Shown: one piece after another, positions 19,545 through 27,219 of the stretch
Numbering within the stretch: position 1 is the stretch's first letter
How the letters are laid out: each line of letters begins with the position of its first letter
Assembly (NCBI GenBank): GCA_017626395.1
Contig: JAGAIU010000011.1
Coordinates: 84,917-146,781 of the forward strand
Direction of reading: 5' to 3'
From: Clostridia bacterium
GTDB lineage: Bacteria > Bacillota > Clostridia > TANB77 > CAG-465
Length of the DNA stretch: 61,865 nucleotides
Made by a program: the position numbers and the translations under genes
The notes under the pieces: generated by a model
Told to the model about the DNA's origin: nothing
Databases searched by the model: none
What the model saw: the letters and a program-made list of their open reading frames with translations, nothing else

Positions 19545-19934
19545 TTATTTAGTAGAAGACCATGTTACATTATTCCATGGTAAAAAATATGGGTAATATG
19601 GGTATTTAAAAAATGTTCTATATGGATAATACCTCCAATCATAATAAGGAAACTTAATAGTAGAAATAATATCATTAGCATCAGTATTTTGATTTTCTTT
19701 TAAAAGCTTTTCAAATTCACTAACCTCTTCTTCAGATAAAAAACTTTCATCTTCATAGTCAGAAGATAATATATTATTAATTGCATCATCTTTCATCTTT
19801 CTATCTTTTAATAATGCTATTGTATGATTAATATCATCTCTAGCTTTTTCCAAATTATTTATAACAGCATCATAATCAACAGAATACATATTTTTAGATG
19901 AATCAGTACAATTACAATTATTACAATTATTCAT
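19545..19934 (-). CDS. Unknown protein with Cys/Asn-rich N-terminus
   Basis: Start taken at the ATG at 19934, which has GGTG eight bases upstream. The first ten residues are 'MNNCNNCNCT'. The middle is acidic and helical ('EEEVSEFEKLLKEN') and the C-terminus is unusually aromatic with Tyr, Trp and Pro ('YYDWRYYPYR', 'YPYYPYFLPWN'). The start overlaps the preceding gene's end by a few bases. Function not recognised; the aromatic tail resembles low-complexity structural tails. Confidence 0.55.
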   Translation of the reverse strand: MNNCNNCNCTDSSKNMYSVDYDAVINNLEKARDDINHTIALLKDRKMKDDAINNILSSDYEDESFLSEEEVSEFEKLLKENQNTDANDIISTIKFPYYDWRYYPYRTFFKYPYYPYFLPWNNVTWSSTK

Positions 19935-20178
19935 TATTATCACCATTTACATTAAAACCTTTAAGAAGATGCTCTCTATCTTCTATCCATTGTATTGCAT
20001 TTTGTAAACTCTCAATAGTATCATATTCATCTTCATCATTATTAAGAGCTCCAACAGCAAAGCTATAAAAAATAGCATTAGCTAAAACTTGTTCTTTTAA
20101 TATTCTATCAAAATTTTCTTTTTTAGTAAATTCTTTTACAACTTCAAAAAGAATTTCATCAACTTGTTCAGGTTCCAT
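19927..20178 (-). CDS. Small acidic helical protein
   Basis: 83 residues, predicted helical and acidic ('EQVDEILFEVVKEFTKKENF'). It overlaps the next gene by 8 bases. The upstream 49 bases are AT-only with TATA-like runs (TTTAAATA, TATATA), so it may start a transcript. No family recognised. Confidence 0.5.
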   Translation of the reverse strand: MEPEQVDEILFEVVKEFTKKENFDRILKEQVLANAIFYSFAVGALNNDEDEYDTIESLQNAIQWIEDREHLLKGFNVNGDNNE

Positions 20179-20227
20179 TAATATATACTTTATAATAAAT
20201 AATATTTAAAGATATATTTTTTTTGTC

Positions 20228-20521
20228 TTACTGATACATTACATCTTCATTTTCATCAATTGGTTCTTCAGTAATAATATTAATATCTTGTTGATATAAT
20301 ATACCTATATCTACTATATGACTTTTATTAATTACTATAAATCTTTCTGTACCATCTTCAACTGTATAATTAATTCCAAGTACGTCTTCTTCCTCATAAT
20401 CAATAAAAGCCAAAGGATATGACACATCAATTGTATTAATAATTAATGGTATATCCTGAATTTTAATATTATCATTATTTGGAAACCCATTTAATAACAT
20501 TTTGCTATAATAATTTTGCAT
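20228..20521 (-). CDS. Small unknown protein
   Basis: Start taken at ATG 20521, 8 bases beyond the rubrerythrin stop, rather than at the longer frame that would run inside rubrerythrin. The product is 97 residues, beta-rich and acidic, with a PRC-barrel or SH3-like flavour ('YPLAFIDYEEEDVLGINY', 'ERFIVINKSHIVDIG'). It is probably co-transcribed with rubrerythrin. No function assigned. Confidence 0.5.
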   Translation of the reverse strand: MQNYYSKMLLNGFPNNDNIKIQDIPLIINTIDVSYPLAFIDYEEEDVLGINYTVEDGTERFIVINKSHIVDIGILYQQDINIITEEPIDENEDVMYQ

Positions 20522-20528
20522 CTTACCA

Positions 20529-21071
20529 TCATAAGTAATTAAATAATTGTTCGTGAAAATAAGATTGTGGATGTTGACATACAGGACATTGTGCTGGTGC
20601 ATTCCTACCTACATAAACATGACCACAATTACTACATATCCATGATATTTTATCTTCTTTATGAAAAACATTATTTTTTCTTACATTGTCTGCAAGAACT
20701 TCATATCTTTTACAATGAGCATCTTCAATTTTAGCTACTTTTAAAAATAATTCAGCAATTTCATCGTATCCTTCTTCTTTAGCTTCTTTATAGAAATTCA
20801 TATACATATCTGAAGCTTCATAATGCTCACCAGCAATTCCATCTAGTAAATTATCAAGAGTATCTGGCATTCCTTCTTTTAATAATTTGAACCAAATTTT
20901 TCCATGTTCTTTTTCGTTGCCAGCTGTTTCTTCAAAGATATCTTTGATTTGTACATATCCATCTTTCTTTGCTTGACTTGCATAATATTGATATTTAGTA
21001 TAAGCTTCTGCTTCTCCAGAAAAAGCTTTTTGCAAATTCTTATATGTTTGTGAATCTTTTGCAATTTTCAT
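20529..21071 (-). CDS. Rubrerythrin
   Basis: 180 residues from ATG 21071, with GGTG upstream. The N-terminal ferritin-like domain carries the diiron Glu/His ligands (E20, 'NEKEH' near 52-56, 'GEHYEA' near 89, 'EDAHCKR' near 128). The C-terminal rubredoxin-like domain has two CxxC knuckles ('ICSNCGHVY' and 'CPVCQHP'). Rubrerythrins reduce hydrogen peroxide in strict anaerobes. A virus-borne copy would protect the infected cell, or iron-sulfur and glycyl-radical enzymes such as the NrdD encoded nearby, from oxidative damage. The length is normal and all key residues appear intact. Confidence 0.93.
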   Translation of the reverse strand: MKIAKDSQTYKNLQKAFSGEAEAYTKYQYYASQAKKDGYVQIKDIFEETAGNEKEHGKIWFKLLKEGMPDTLDNLLDGIAGEHYEASDMYMNFYKEAKEEGYDEIAELFLKVAKIEDAHCKRYEVLADNVRKNNVFHKEDKISWICSNCGHVYVGRNAPAQCPVCQHPQSYFHEQLFNYL

Positions 21072-21110
21072 GAATATCACCTATAAGTCAAGGTAGCTTG
21101 TCTAATATAT

Positions 21111-21470
21111 TTAAAAATTATGCCTTGGAGTAAAAGGTATATCTTGTTTGTTTTTTAGATATTCTTTATAAGATTTAAGTACTTCTATATGTGATGGATT
21201 ATAATCTTCTTTACATTCATCTTTAAATAAATCGTCTAAATCATCTAAATTGTGCAATGGTACGAAATCTTCTTCTAAAGAAAGCTCTTGTAATTCTTTA
21301 ATAAAATCTGGGTCAAGCTCTAACTGGTTTTCTGCCTCCCAAAAAAAGCTATCTACAATTTCCCAAACTTTTTCTGGATTATCTTTGACAGCATCAAGTC
21401 TGTCTTGAAAAGCAAAGATTTCGTGCATAGATATTTTTACAAATTGCATACGTCCCCATTCTTGTTCCAT
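21111..21470 (-). CDS. Acidic protein, unknown
   Basis: The ATG at 21470 is preceded by GAGAGGAAA, so it is chosen over the longer frame. The product is 119 residues, strongly acidic and helical ('DNPEKVWEIVDSFFWEAE'). The start lies 2 bases after the stop of the upstream gene. No family recognised. Confidence 0.5.
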   Translation of the reverse strand: MEQEWGRMQFVKISMHEIFAFQDRLDAVKDNPEKVWEIVDSFFWEAENQLELDPDFIKELQELSLEEDFVPLHNLDDLDDLFKDECKEDYNPSHIEVLKSYKEYLKNKQDIPFTPRHNF

Positions 21471-21471
21471 T

Positions 21472-21789
21472 TTATTTCCTCTCGATAGCAGTACAACATT
21501 TTTCGTAAGGTTCAACTTGTTCGTCAGTATAAAAACAATATCCCATATCTTTATTAACACTTCTAAAACGCCTACAATCTTTATGCATGTATTGTATTAA
21601 AGAAGGGTCTTTTAAATGATATTTAATGTTATGGTTTTCAAAGTTAAAAACACTTTCACTTAATACACCAATGCTGCAATTCTCCTCACTTAATCCTAAA
21701 TAATTAAGATAATCAATGGCAAACGCTTCATCTCTAAAGATTGCCATTACTTCACCTTCATTATCAAAAATATAATAACTTTCTTTCAT
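21472..21789 (-). CDS. Small protein, unknown
   Basis: 105 residues. The N-terminus 'YYIFDNEGEVMAIFRDE' looks like a short beta-hairpin module, and four Cys lie in the C-terminal half (CRRF, CFYT, KCCTA). It could be a regulatory or anti-host protein. No family recognised. Confidence 0.5.
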   Translation of the reverse strand: MKESYYIFDNEGEVMAIFRDEAFAIDYLNYLGLSEENCSIGVLSESVFNFENHNIKYHLKDPSLIQYMHKDCRRFRSVNKDMGYCFYTDEQVEPYEKCCTAIERK

Positions 21790-21823
21790 AATTAATTACA
21801 TAATTTCTTACTTATTTAAATGC

Positions 21824-22102
21824 TTAATACTCATGGTTAAAATTATGCATCTCATATTTATCAGCACAACGCCATTTCGTATATCCTATGATGTCACTAG
21901 AAATAAAACGCCAATCCCACCTATGAACTGTCCACCACCATCTTTGATTTCGCCAACGATAAATTTCCATAGGTTTTAAATAGCATTTTCCTCTTGTTAG
22001 CATTGAATATGAACCCCCATAAGTATGGTAACCTGCTCGTGTGTGAGCAATTAAGCAATCACTTGCACAATGACGTACGTACTTATATCTTTGACTACGC
22101 AA
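21824..22102 (-). CDS. Trp/Cys-rich small protein
   Basis: 92 residues from a TTG start with GGTGATTAA directly upstream. Trp, Tyr and Arg are unusually abundant (cluster 'RWRNQRWWWTVHRWDW') and there are four Cys. Its neighbour at 22112 has the same composition, which suggests a related pair. The composition recalls small zinc-binding or RNA-binding viral proteins. Function unknown. Confidence 0.55.
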   Translation of the reverse strand: MRSQRYKYVRHCASDCLIAHTRAGYHTYGGSYSMLTRGKCYLKPMEIYRWRNQRWWWTVHRWDWRFISSDIIGYTKWRCADKYEMHNFNHEY

Positions 22103-22111
22103 TTAATCACC

Positions 22112-22330
22112 TTATTTGAAATGGTAATAGGATGGAGCTACCCTATGGTGTGTATCCTTTGTAAACCAATACCAACGACTCCATTCACGATGACCATCGC
22201 TCCATATAAGCCTTGGGATACAAGCTCGTTTCTCTTCTGGGTCCAAATTCCAATATTTACATTTAGTTATATAAGATGCACAACGTTTTGTTGGGCATCT
22301 ATATATATATGAATTCCAATCAATAGCCAT
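22112..22330 (-). CDS. Trp/Cys-rich small protein
   Basis: 72 residues. The ATG overlaps the NrdD stop (TAATG). Four Cys ('YRCPTKRCASYITKCKYW') and a Trp-rich C-terminus ('REWSRWYWF') resemble the next gene downstream, so the two may be divergent duplicates. Function unknown; coupling to NrdD translation suggests co-expression only. Confidence 0.55.
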   Translation of the reverse strand: MAIDWNSYIYRCPTKRCASYITKCKYWNLDPEEKRACIPRLIWSDGHREWSRWYWFTKDTHHRVAPSYYHFK

Positions 22331-24342
22331 TATATCTTTTGCCTAAATCTATCCTTTTGTTCTTGAAGTTTTCCATCGTTAAAGGTTTCTCTACATAGAT
22401 AGTAGCCTGTAATCCTGTCGTATACAAAAAGATGGTCAGAACCACATTTAGGACAAGTTTCAAGCTCATCGTTAATAGTAAAGCCACATTCAGGACAATA
22501 TGTGAAAACTTTTGAGTAAGCCCAAAATGGAATATTATTATCTACAATACGTTTATTAAGTTTCCATATAGCTTCTGGGTCACTCCATACTTCCCCACTC
22601 CATATATGTAATATTGAGCCACCTAAAGCATATTTAGAGTATTTAGCAGCATTTTTAATATGGTCTATAATTGTGGTATCTTCTGATACAGGGATATGAT
22701 ATGAATTTGTTAAATAATAACAACCTTTTGTTCCTTGTAATGGAGCGTTTGGATATTGTTCTTTAATAATTTCTGCAAAACGATGAGCTGTTGATTCAGC
22801 TGGACTAGCTATCACAGACCATCTTAATCCATCACGTTCATGGAATTTATCTTTAAAAGCATTAATATATTCTAATACAGCTTCACCATTTTCATTTTCT
22901 AATACTTCTAAACATTCATGTAAACCACAAAAGCCAATAGTCATTGTAGTAGCGTCAAAATTATAAAATGGCTCTCCAGTAACTGCATCTTTTTGAGTTA
23001 AAAATCCTGATATAGAATGCTCATTTTCTTCTTCATTATAATTATATATCATATCTTCAACAAAAGCTCTACGATGAGTTAAAGAATCATAAATAACTTC
23101 ACAAGCATCACCTAATCGATTATAGAAATCTTGTCTATCTCCATTAGCTTGCAATGCAAGAAGTGGCAAGTTTAATGTACAGTACATAAAGTTACCAGTT
23201 CCTAAACAATCAATATTATAATCACCTGTCCAATTCATTGGTAATGCAGTCCTGCACCCCATTACAGTACGCTCTATGTCAGTACAATTCACATAATAAA
23301 GTGTTGGATTATTAGCACCTTTTTCATGTAATAACTTACAATTACCAGTATATTCATCAAGGTCGCCTTCACGTATGTGGAATAATATATTTGGGAACCT
23401 ATGATACGCACCATTATAATCTTTTTCTTCTGATACTTCTAAAATAGCTCTAAATATTAAATCAGCTTCTTCTTGATAATCTCCATATACACCATTAGCT
23501 ACACCACCAGGTCCTATTGCCTCTTCATTCGCTAATACATCAGGTATAGATAAATCAACACCTATAGAACTAAACAGAATTTGTCCTCCTCGACAAACAA
23601 GAGCCATATTCGCATTAAAAATAAAACTTTGTATAGCTTGTTTAATATCAGTATAACTTCTTCCTTTTGCATAAGGAGCTAAAATTGTATTAAAGTTGGC
23701 ATAACCTTGCCCACCTGATAAAACCACAGCTCCTGCCATCCAAGCATGTAATAATTGATTTAAGAAAACTTCTAATGATTTAGCTGGACCTGCTGTAGAA
23801 CCCATCATTCCAATACCATCGATATTCAATCCATTTCTTGCTATATGTCTACCATCTTGATTCCAACAATTTGGTCGACCTAAATAAAATTCTAAATCAT
23901 GAATATGAATTTCGCCCCTTATATGTGCTTCAGCACAATGTTTAGGCATTACTTCTAACGCAGCTTGTTTTCCAATAGAATCAGAAGAATACTTTGTTAT
24001 CATTTCAGGTGAATAACCGATATTAGCATTATCTTTACAGCCATTTTTTAATAAATCCATATACTCTTTTAAAGTCATTCCAAGGATTTTATTTTTTTCA
24101 ACAGCTTCAAATTCTCTCTCTTGTAATAAATGAGCAGATACTTCAGACCTAATTTGTGATGTACTAATTTCTTTTAATCCATCTTTTTTTAATTTATAGA
24201 TTTTTTGAGTAATCCTATTTTGAATTTTTTTTGCTAATTCCTCATCAATTCCTGTTTCTTCGATAATTGTTTCTGCAATCATTCTTGGACGAAACAATTC
24301 TCTTTCCATATTAGAATGTACAACATAAAATTTTTCTGACAT
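22330..24342 (-). CDS. nrdD: Anaerobic (class III) ribonucleoside-triphosphate reductase
   Basis: A 670-residue glycyl-radical enzyme that reduces NTPs to dNTPs without oxygen. The N-terminal ATP-cone spans about residues 4-90. The catalytic barrel includes 'CRTALPMNW...GTGNFMYCTLNLP'. A C-terminal zinc site ('CPECGF' and 'CPKCGS', about 610-632) is followed by the glycyl-radical loop 'RITGYYLC' with Gly near 646. The length is full. No nrdG activase is visible in the window, so the virus probably relies on the host activase or encodes it elsewhere. The 1-base overlap with the downstream small gene indicates one operon. It supplies dNTPs for viral replication. Confidence 0.93.
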   Translation of the reverse strand: MSEKFYVVHSNMERELFRPRMIAETIIEETGIDEELAKKIQNRITQKIYKLKKDGLKEISTSQIRSEVSAHLLQEREFEAVEKNKILGMTLKEYMDLLKNGCKDNANIGYSPEMITKYSSDSIGKQAALEVMPKHCAEAHIRGEIHIHDLEFYLGRPNCWNQDGRHIARNGLNIDGIGMMGSTAGPAKSLEVFLNQLLHAWMAGAVVLSGGQGYANFNTILAPYAKGRSYTDIKQAIQSFIFNANMALVCRGGQILFSSIGVDLSIPDVLANEEAIGPGGVANGVYGDYQEEADLIFRAILEVSEEKDYNGAYHRFPNILFHIREGDLDEYTGNCKLLHEKGANNPTLYYVNCTDIERTVMGCRTALPMNWTGDYNIDCLGTGNFMYCTLNLPLLALQANGDRQDFYNRLGDACEVIYDSLTHRRAFVEDMIYNYNEEENEHSISGFLTQKDAVTGEPFYNFDATTMTIGFCGLHECLEVLENENGEAVLEYINAFKDKFHERDGLRWSVIASPAESTAHRFAEIIKEQYPNAPLQGTKGCYYLTNSYHIPVSEDTTIIDHIKNAAKYSKYALGGSILHIWSGEVWSDPEAIWKLNKRIVDNNIPFWAYSKVFTYCPECGFTINDELETCPKCGSDHLFVYDRITGYYLCRETFNDGKLQEQKDRFRQKI

Positions 24343-24368
24343 TTTTTTACCAACTTTATTTTTACTTG

Positions 24369-25031
24369 TTATTTATAGTGTTTGTTATCTGTCATATATA
24401 AATCTACTTGTAGTTGAATATATAGTTGATTAATTTTTTCAATAGTTGCTTCAGTTATTTTATTATGATTTTTATGTTTTAATTGATTAGCAACATCTTT
24501 AAACTGTTGTTGTATGTATATATCATCTTTATATTCAAGTTCTCTATCATACTCAAGAGAGTCATAAATACAATAGTCATCACAAGCTTCAACAAAACTT
24601 TTTGTTCTTACTTTATGAACTTCATCAGTAAGCTCAATCCAATTTATCAAACGTACATCAAATCTTTGCAAGGGAACGTTGTGCTCACATAAATATAATA
24701 GTTCATAATAGATAGAATTAGATATTTCAAAATCATCTAAAGAAGCTAACTCTGTTAAAATTAGATAATCATTAATGCTTCCAAAATTATAAGAATATAA
24801 TAATATCTGTCCAAGTTCCTGCATAATAATCCTATGACCATCAATATCAGTAGTCATATCTAATAAAGGCTCTTCCTTAAAAGACAATGATTGTTCTAAT
24901 GATAATACATAAATACCATAAAAAGTATTTTTTCTTTTATCGAAGTGAAGGGATAATACTTTTATCCCTTTTTGCTCTTCAAATGAATCTTTTATAATTT
25001 GAATAAGCTCATTTATTCCAATTTTACTCAT
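24369..25031 (-). CDS. Unknown acidic/helical protein
   Basis: 220 residues from ATG 25031, chosen because AAGGAGAG lies upstream; the longer frame would overlap a separate small gene. It has no recognised motif, and several Tyr/Asp-rich helices ('DACDDYCIYDSLEYDRELEY'). It sits between NrdD and the DCD/dUTPase-like enzyme and overlaps the small upstream ORF by 8 bases, so it is probably in the nucleotide-metabolism operon. Function unknown. Confidence 0.5.
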   Translation of the reverse strand: MSKIGINELIQIIKDSFEEQKGIKVLSLHFDKRKNTFYGIYVLSLEQSLSFKEEPLLDMTTDIDGHRIIMQELGQILLYSYNFGSINDYLILTELASLDDFEISNSIYYELLYLCEHNVPLQRFDVRLINWIELTDEVHKVRTKSFVEACDDYCIYDSLEYDRELEYKDDIYIQQQFKDVANQLKHKNHNKITEATIEKINQLYIQLQVDLYMTDNKHYK

Positions 25032-25167
25032 TATAACTCTCCTTGCTCCATTTATCTTTTTCGTATACTTGTCCAAAGATGGTGTAAGGATATTCTTTTT
25101 CATATGAAATAACAATATCCTCATCAAGTAAACATTTATCTTTCTTGGTAATCACCGTTGTATTCAT
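25024..25167 (-). CDS. Small protein (47 aa), unknown
   Basis: ATG at 25167 with AAAGGTG upstream. The frame overlaps the end of the DCD/dUTPase-like gene by 32 bases and the start of the next gene by 8, and fills what would otherwise be a 100-base gap. The product begins MNTTVITKKDKCLLDED and is acidic and Tyr-rich. Good ribosome-binding site and tight packing support it; function unknown. Confidence 0.55.
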   Translation of the reverse strand: MNTTVITKKDKCLLDEDIVISYEKEYPYTIFGQVYEKDKWSKESYNE

Positions 25168-25639
25168 TGATAACACCTTTTACTTGCATATCAATTAACT
25201 GAACAAAACGTGTATTTTTTTCTATAACAAAATCTTTATCTGTATGATTTATTAATAAAAAATTAAGCTTCCCAAAAAAGCCAGAGTCACCAAAAGCTGT
25301 TCTTACATCTATTCCAGCCCTTAACAAAGAAGAACGTGGTAAATAAAATTGTCCAGAATTTTCATTAATTTTAATTTTTTCTTTTGTTGTTGCAATATAT
25401 GGTATATGAGGTGTTAGTGTATAAACACTTTTTAACATACCACCAACTTGAACAGCATCCATCTCCAATTCTTCTTGTTCTGGTAAGACTTTTACATCTT
25501 GTAATAAACCATATGTAGTACCATTATTATGTTTTAATATAGACACCTTATCTAAAGTTAAATCAATACCTGCTGGTTGATATTGTTTTTCATTTAAATC
25601 TGGATAACTACGTCTTAAAATACTTTCTCCATTAATCAT
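25136..25639 (-). CDS. dCTP deaminase/dUTPase-family protein
   Basis: 167 residues of the DCD-DUT fold. 'YQPAGIDLTLDKV' near 20-32 matches the family N-terminus, and 'LPRSSLLRAGIDVRTAFGDSGFFGKL' near 100-125 is the conserved active-site stretch that binds the nucleotide at a trimer interface. The Glu expected after 'FxGxxxLE' in classical dCTP deaminases is not obvious ('FFGKLNFLL'), so dUTP hydrolysis or a regulatory role is as likely as deamination. Its neighbours are nucleotide-metabolism genes. It would lower dUTP or supply dUMP during replication. Confidence 0.8.
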   Translation of the reverse strand: MINGESILRRSYPDLNEKQYQPAGIDLTLDKVSILKHNNGTTYGLLQDVKVLPEQEELEMDAVQVGGMLKSVYTLTPHIPYIATTKEKIKINENSGQFYLPRSSLLRAGIDVRTAFGDSGFFGKLNFLLINHTDKDFVIEKNTRFVQLIDMQVKGVINEYNGDYQER

Positions 25640-25956
25640 TCAAATCCTTCTCCTTTTTTAAACTCTTCAAAAGTTCTATATCCTTTATCCCATGAAATAT
25701 AATCATCATATTTAAGGTGTTTTTCCCATAATTCTTCAAAAGTTAATGCAGGCTCATCAAAGTCAGTTTGATTCAAATCAAAGCTCTCAATTGTTTCTAT
25801 TCGTGTTCCACCATTATTAATAAAATCAGGATATTTTTCAATTAATAAATCGCCTAATTCCTTATCTATTTTAGCAAAGCCATATGAATGAGCGTCATCA
25901 CCTACAAAATAATATTTCTCATTCATTTCATCTATAGCATCTTTTAGTTTACTCAT
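25636..25956 (-). CDS. Unknown acidic protein
   Basis: 106 residues, acidic with aromatic residues ('ISWDKGYRTFEEFKKGEGFE' at the end). It overlaps the DCD/dUTPase-like gene by 4 bases (ATGA type) and follows a similarly overlapping gene, so translation is coupled. No family recognised. Confidence 0.5.
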   Translation of the reverse strand: MSKLKDAIDEMNEKYYFVGDDAHSYGFAKIDKELGDLLIEKYPDFINNGGTRIETIESFDLNQTDFDEPALTFEELWEKHLKYDDYISWDKGYRTFEEFKKGEGFE

Positions 25957-26174
25957 AATCTTTTTCTCCTTATTGAGTCTCCATTTTCATCTATTTCATC
26001 TTCTTGGAAGAAATCAAAATCTAATATTTCTTCTCTTTCAGTATCAATTTCCCAAGCGTCATCATAGTCGAAATCTTGAATTTTTTTTTTAGCTTCTTCT
26101 ATATCATTAGCTCTTACAGATACCCTTTCAACTACAATTGCTTTGTATGTTACATCTGCTCCATAAAACTTCAT
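25953..26174 (-). CDS. Small acidic protein
   Basis: 73 residues: 'YKAIVVERVSVRANDIEEAKKK' then an acidic half ending 'RRKRL'. The pattern of one beta strand and a helix containing DIEEA resembles small phage DpnD/PcfM-like modules, but this is not secure. It overlaps the next gene by 4 bases. Confidence 0.5.
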   Translation of the reverse strand: MKFYGADVTYKAIVVERVSVRANDIEEAKKKIQDFDYDDAWEIDTEREEILDFDFFQEDEIDENGDSIRRKRL

Positions 26175-26182
26175 GCTATTAC

Positions 26183-26329
26183 CTAGTCTAATAAATTATC
26201 AAAATCAATTTTATAACCACAGTCTTCACATTCTAAATAATCACCATCACCTGGATGATAATGATAACTACCACATTCTGGACATCCATCCATTTCTGCC
26301 ATATTTATAACATCTTCCCAATCTACCAT
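26183..26329 (-). CDS. Small zinc-ribbon protein (48 aa)
   Basis: ATG at 26329 with AAAGGAGTG upstream. The product contains 'GCPECGSYHYHPG' and 'YLECEDCGYK', a complete CxxC-x(15)-CxxC zinc ribbon, and ends two bases before the region of the next gene. The same type of ribbon closes the gene just upstream. Probably nucleic-acid or protein binding; the substrate is unknown. Confidence 0.65.
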   Translation of the reverse strand: MVDWEDVINMAEMDGCPECGSYHYHPGDGDYLECEDCGYKIDFDNLLD

Positions 26330-26330
26330 A

Positions 26331-26723
26331 TTATTCACACTCCTTTGTTAATTTTTCATACTCTGCTTCACCTTCATATCCACACTCATTGCATAGCATA
26401 TCCATTTTGTTATAATCAAAATGATAATTATCACTACCACATAGTGGACATGATTGTTTTTTAGCTACACCTAATTTAGCCATAATTTGTTTTAAATCTT
26501 TTAAACTTAAAATATTTTCGCCTTCTTCAAAGCCATAACTTAATGGGATTAAATAGTCTCCATTAAAACAGTATTCTTCTTCTAAATCAAATTCTTCATA
26601 TATTGAATTAGCATCTTCCCATTTAGTAATACCATAATAATAATCACATTCTGGTGAAAATACAACACAATACTCTTCAAGTACTTCTCTTAATGGCTTA
26701 TCCAACAAATCATCAATTTTCAT
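26331..26723 (-). CDS. Zinc-ribbon protein
   Basis: Start taken at ATG 26723 because the longer frame runs through a terminator hairpin and an upstream gene. The product is 130 residues. The C-terminus has 'SCPLCGSDNYHFDYNKMDMLCNECGYEG', written as two CxxC knuckles 14 residues apart; the N-terminal part is acidic. There is little Shine-Dalgarno sequence and a T-tract lies 8-17 bases upstream. Function unknown; the ribbon resembles that of the next small gene. Confidence 0.55.
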   Translation of the reverse strand: MKIDDLLDKPLREVLEEYCVVFSPECDYYYGITKWEDANSIYEEFDLEEEYCFNGDYLIPLSYGFEEGENILSLKDLKQIMAKLGVAKKQSCPLCGSDNYHFDYNKMDMLCNECGYEGEAEYEKLTKECE

Positions 26724-26730
26724 AATATCA

Positions 26731-26761
26731 CAAAAAAAATAAAAGGGATTTAATCCCTTTT
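26731..26761 (-). terminator. Hairpin plus T-tract terminator
   Basis: On the minus strand AAAAGGGAT and ATCCCTTTT pair (9 bp, 3-base loop), followed by an eight-T run. It contains the stop codon of the 26750-26950 gene in its loop and should end that transcript; the next start lies 8 bases past the T-run. Confidence 0.7.
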
Positions 26762-26950
26762 TGTAATTGAAATCAATGGTGAACCGATAGCTGCAAATAT
26801 AGTAATAGCAACAATCCACCATTTTAAACCAACAACATGTAATGCAGTAGCAATTGTAGTTGCTGTAATAATACTAAATATAATACTTATTATTGCAATA
26901 ATAATAACAAGAACTATACTAAAGATACCAAGACCTTCAAACCATCTCAT
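26750..26950 (-). CDS. Small two-segment membrane protein
   Basis: 66 residues with two hydrophobic segments: about residues 8-32 ('FSIVLVIIIAIISIIFSIIT') and 42-58 ('LKWWIVAITIFAAIG'). It overlaps the preceding gene by 4 bases and ends in a hairpin terminator. It could be a holin or a membrane effector; no family recognised. Confidence 0.6.
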   Translation of the reverse strand: MRWFEGLGIFSIVLVIIIAIISIIFSIITATTIATALHVVGLKWWIVAITIFAAIGSPLISITKRD

Positions 26951-27219
26951 CGCAACACCTCCTCATACAATTGTTTATCAATTTCTTTAACTATTTGATA
27001 ACCTTCATGAATTAAATCTACAAAATTAATAGTTGTTAAATAATAACCAGCACCTTCTAAAGCGTAAGCTAATTCATTATTTAATTCTTCATTATCTTCA
27101 TCTTTTGGCAATAAAGCTACAACAGCAGCAGCAGATGCCATATCTCCTGGTTCTAAAAATTGTACTATATAAGCCTCATCTGGTATTTGATAAAACTTTT
27201 GACTCCAAGTTAATCCCAT
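26947..27219 (-). CDS. Small protein, unknown
   Basis: 90 residues with an Ala-rich helix ('DMASAAAVVALLPKDEDNEE'). It is flanked by 1- and 4-base overlaps with the HslV-like protease gene upstream and the membrane protein downstream, so the three are probably expressed together. No family recognised. Confidence 0.5.
   Translation of the reverse strand: MGLTWSQKFYQIPDEAYIVQFLEPGDMASAAAVVALLPKDEDNEELNNELAYALEGAGYYLTTINFVDLIHEGYQIVKEIDKQLYEEVLR

Noticed and set aside
25024..25127. Long 5' extension of the 24369 gene to 25127
   Set aside because: A better start with AAGGAGAG lies at 25031 and another gene with its own site fills the interval.
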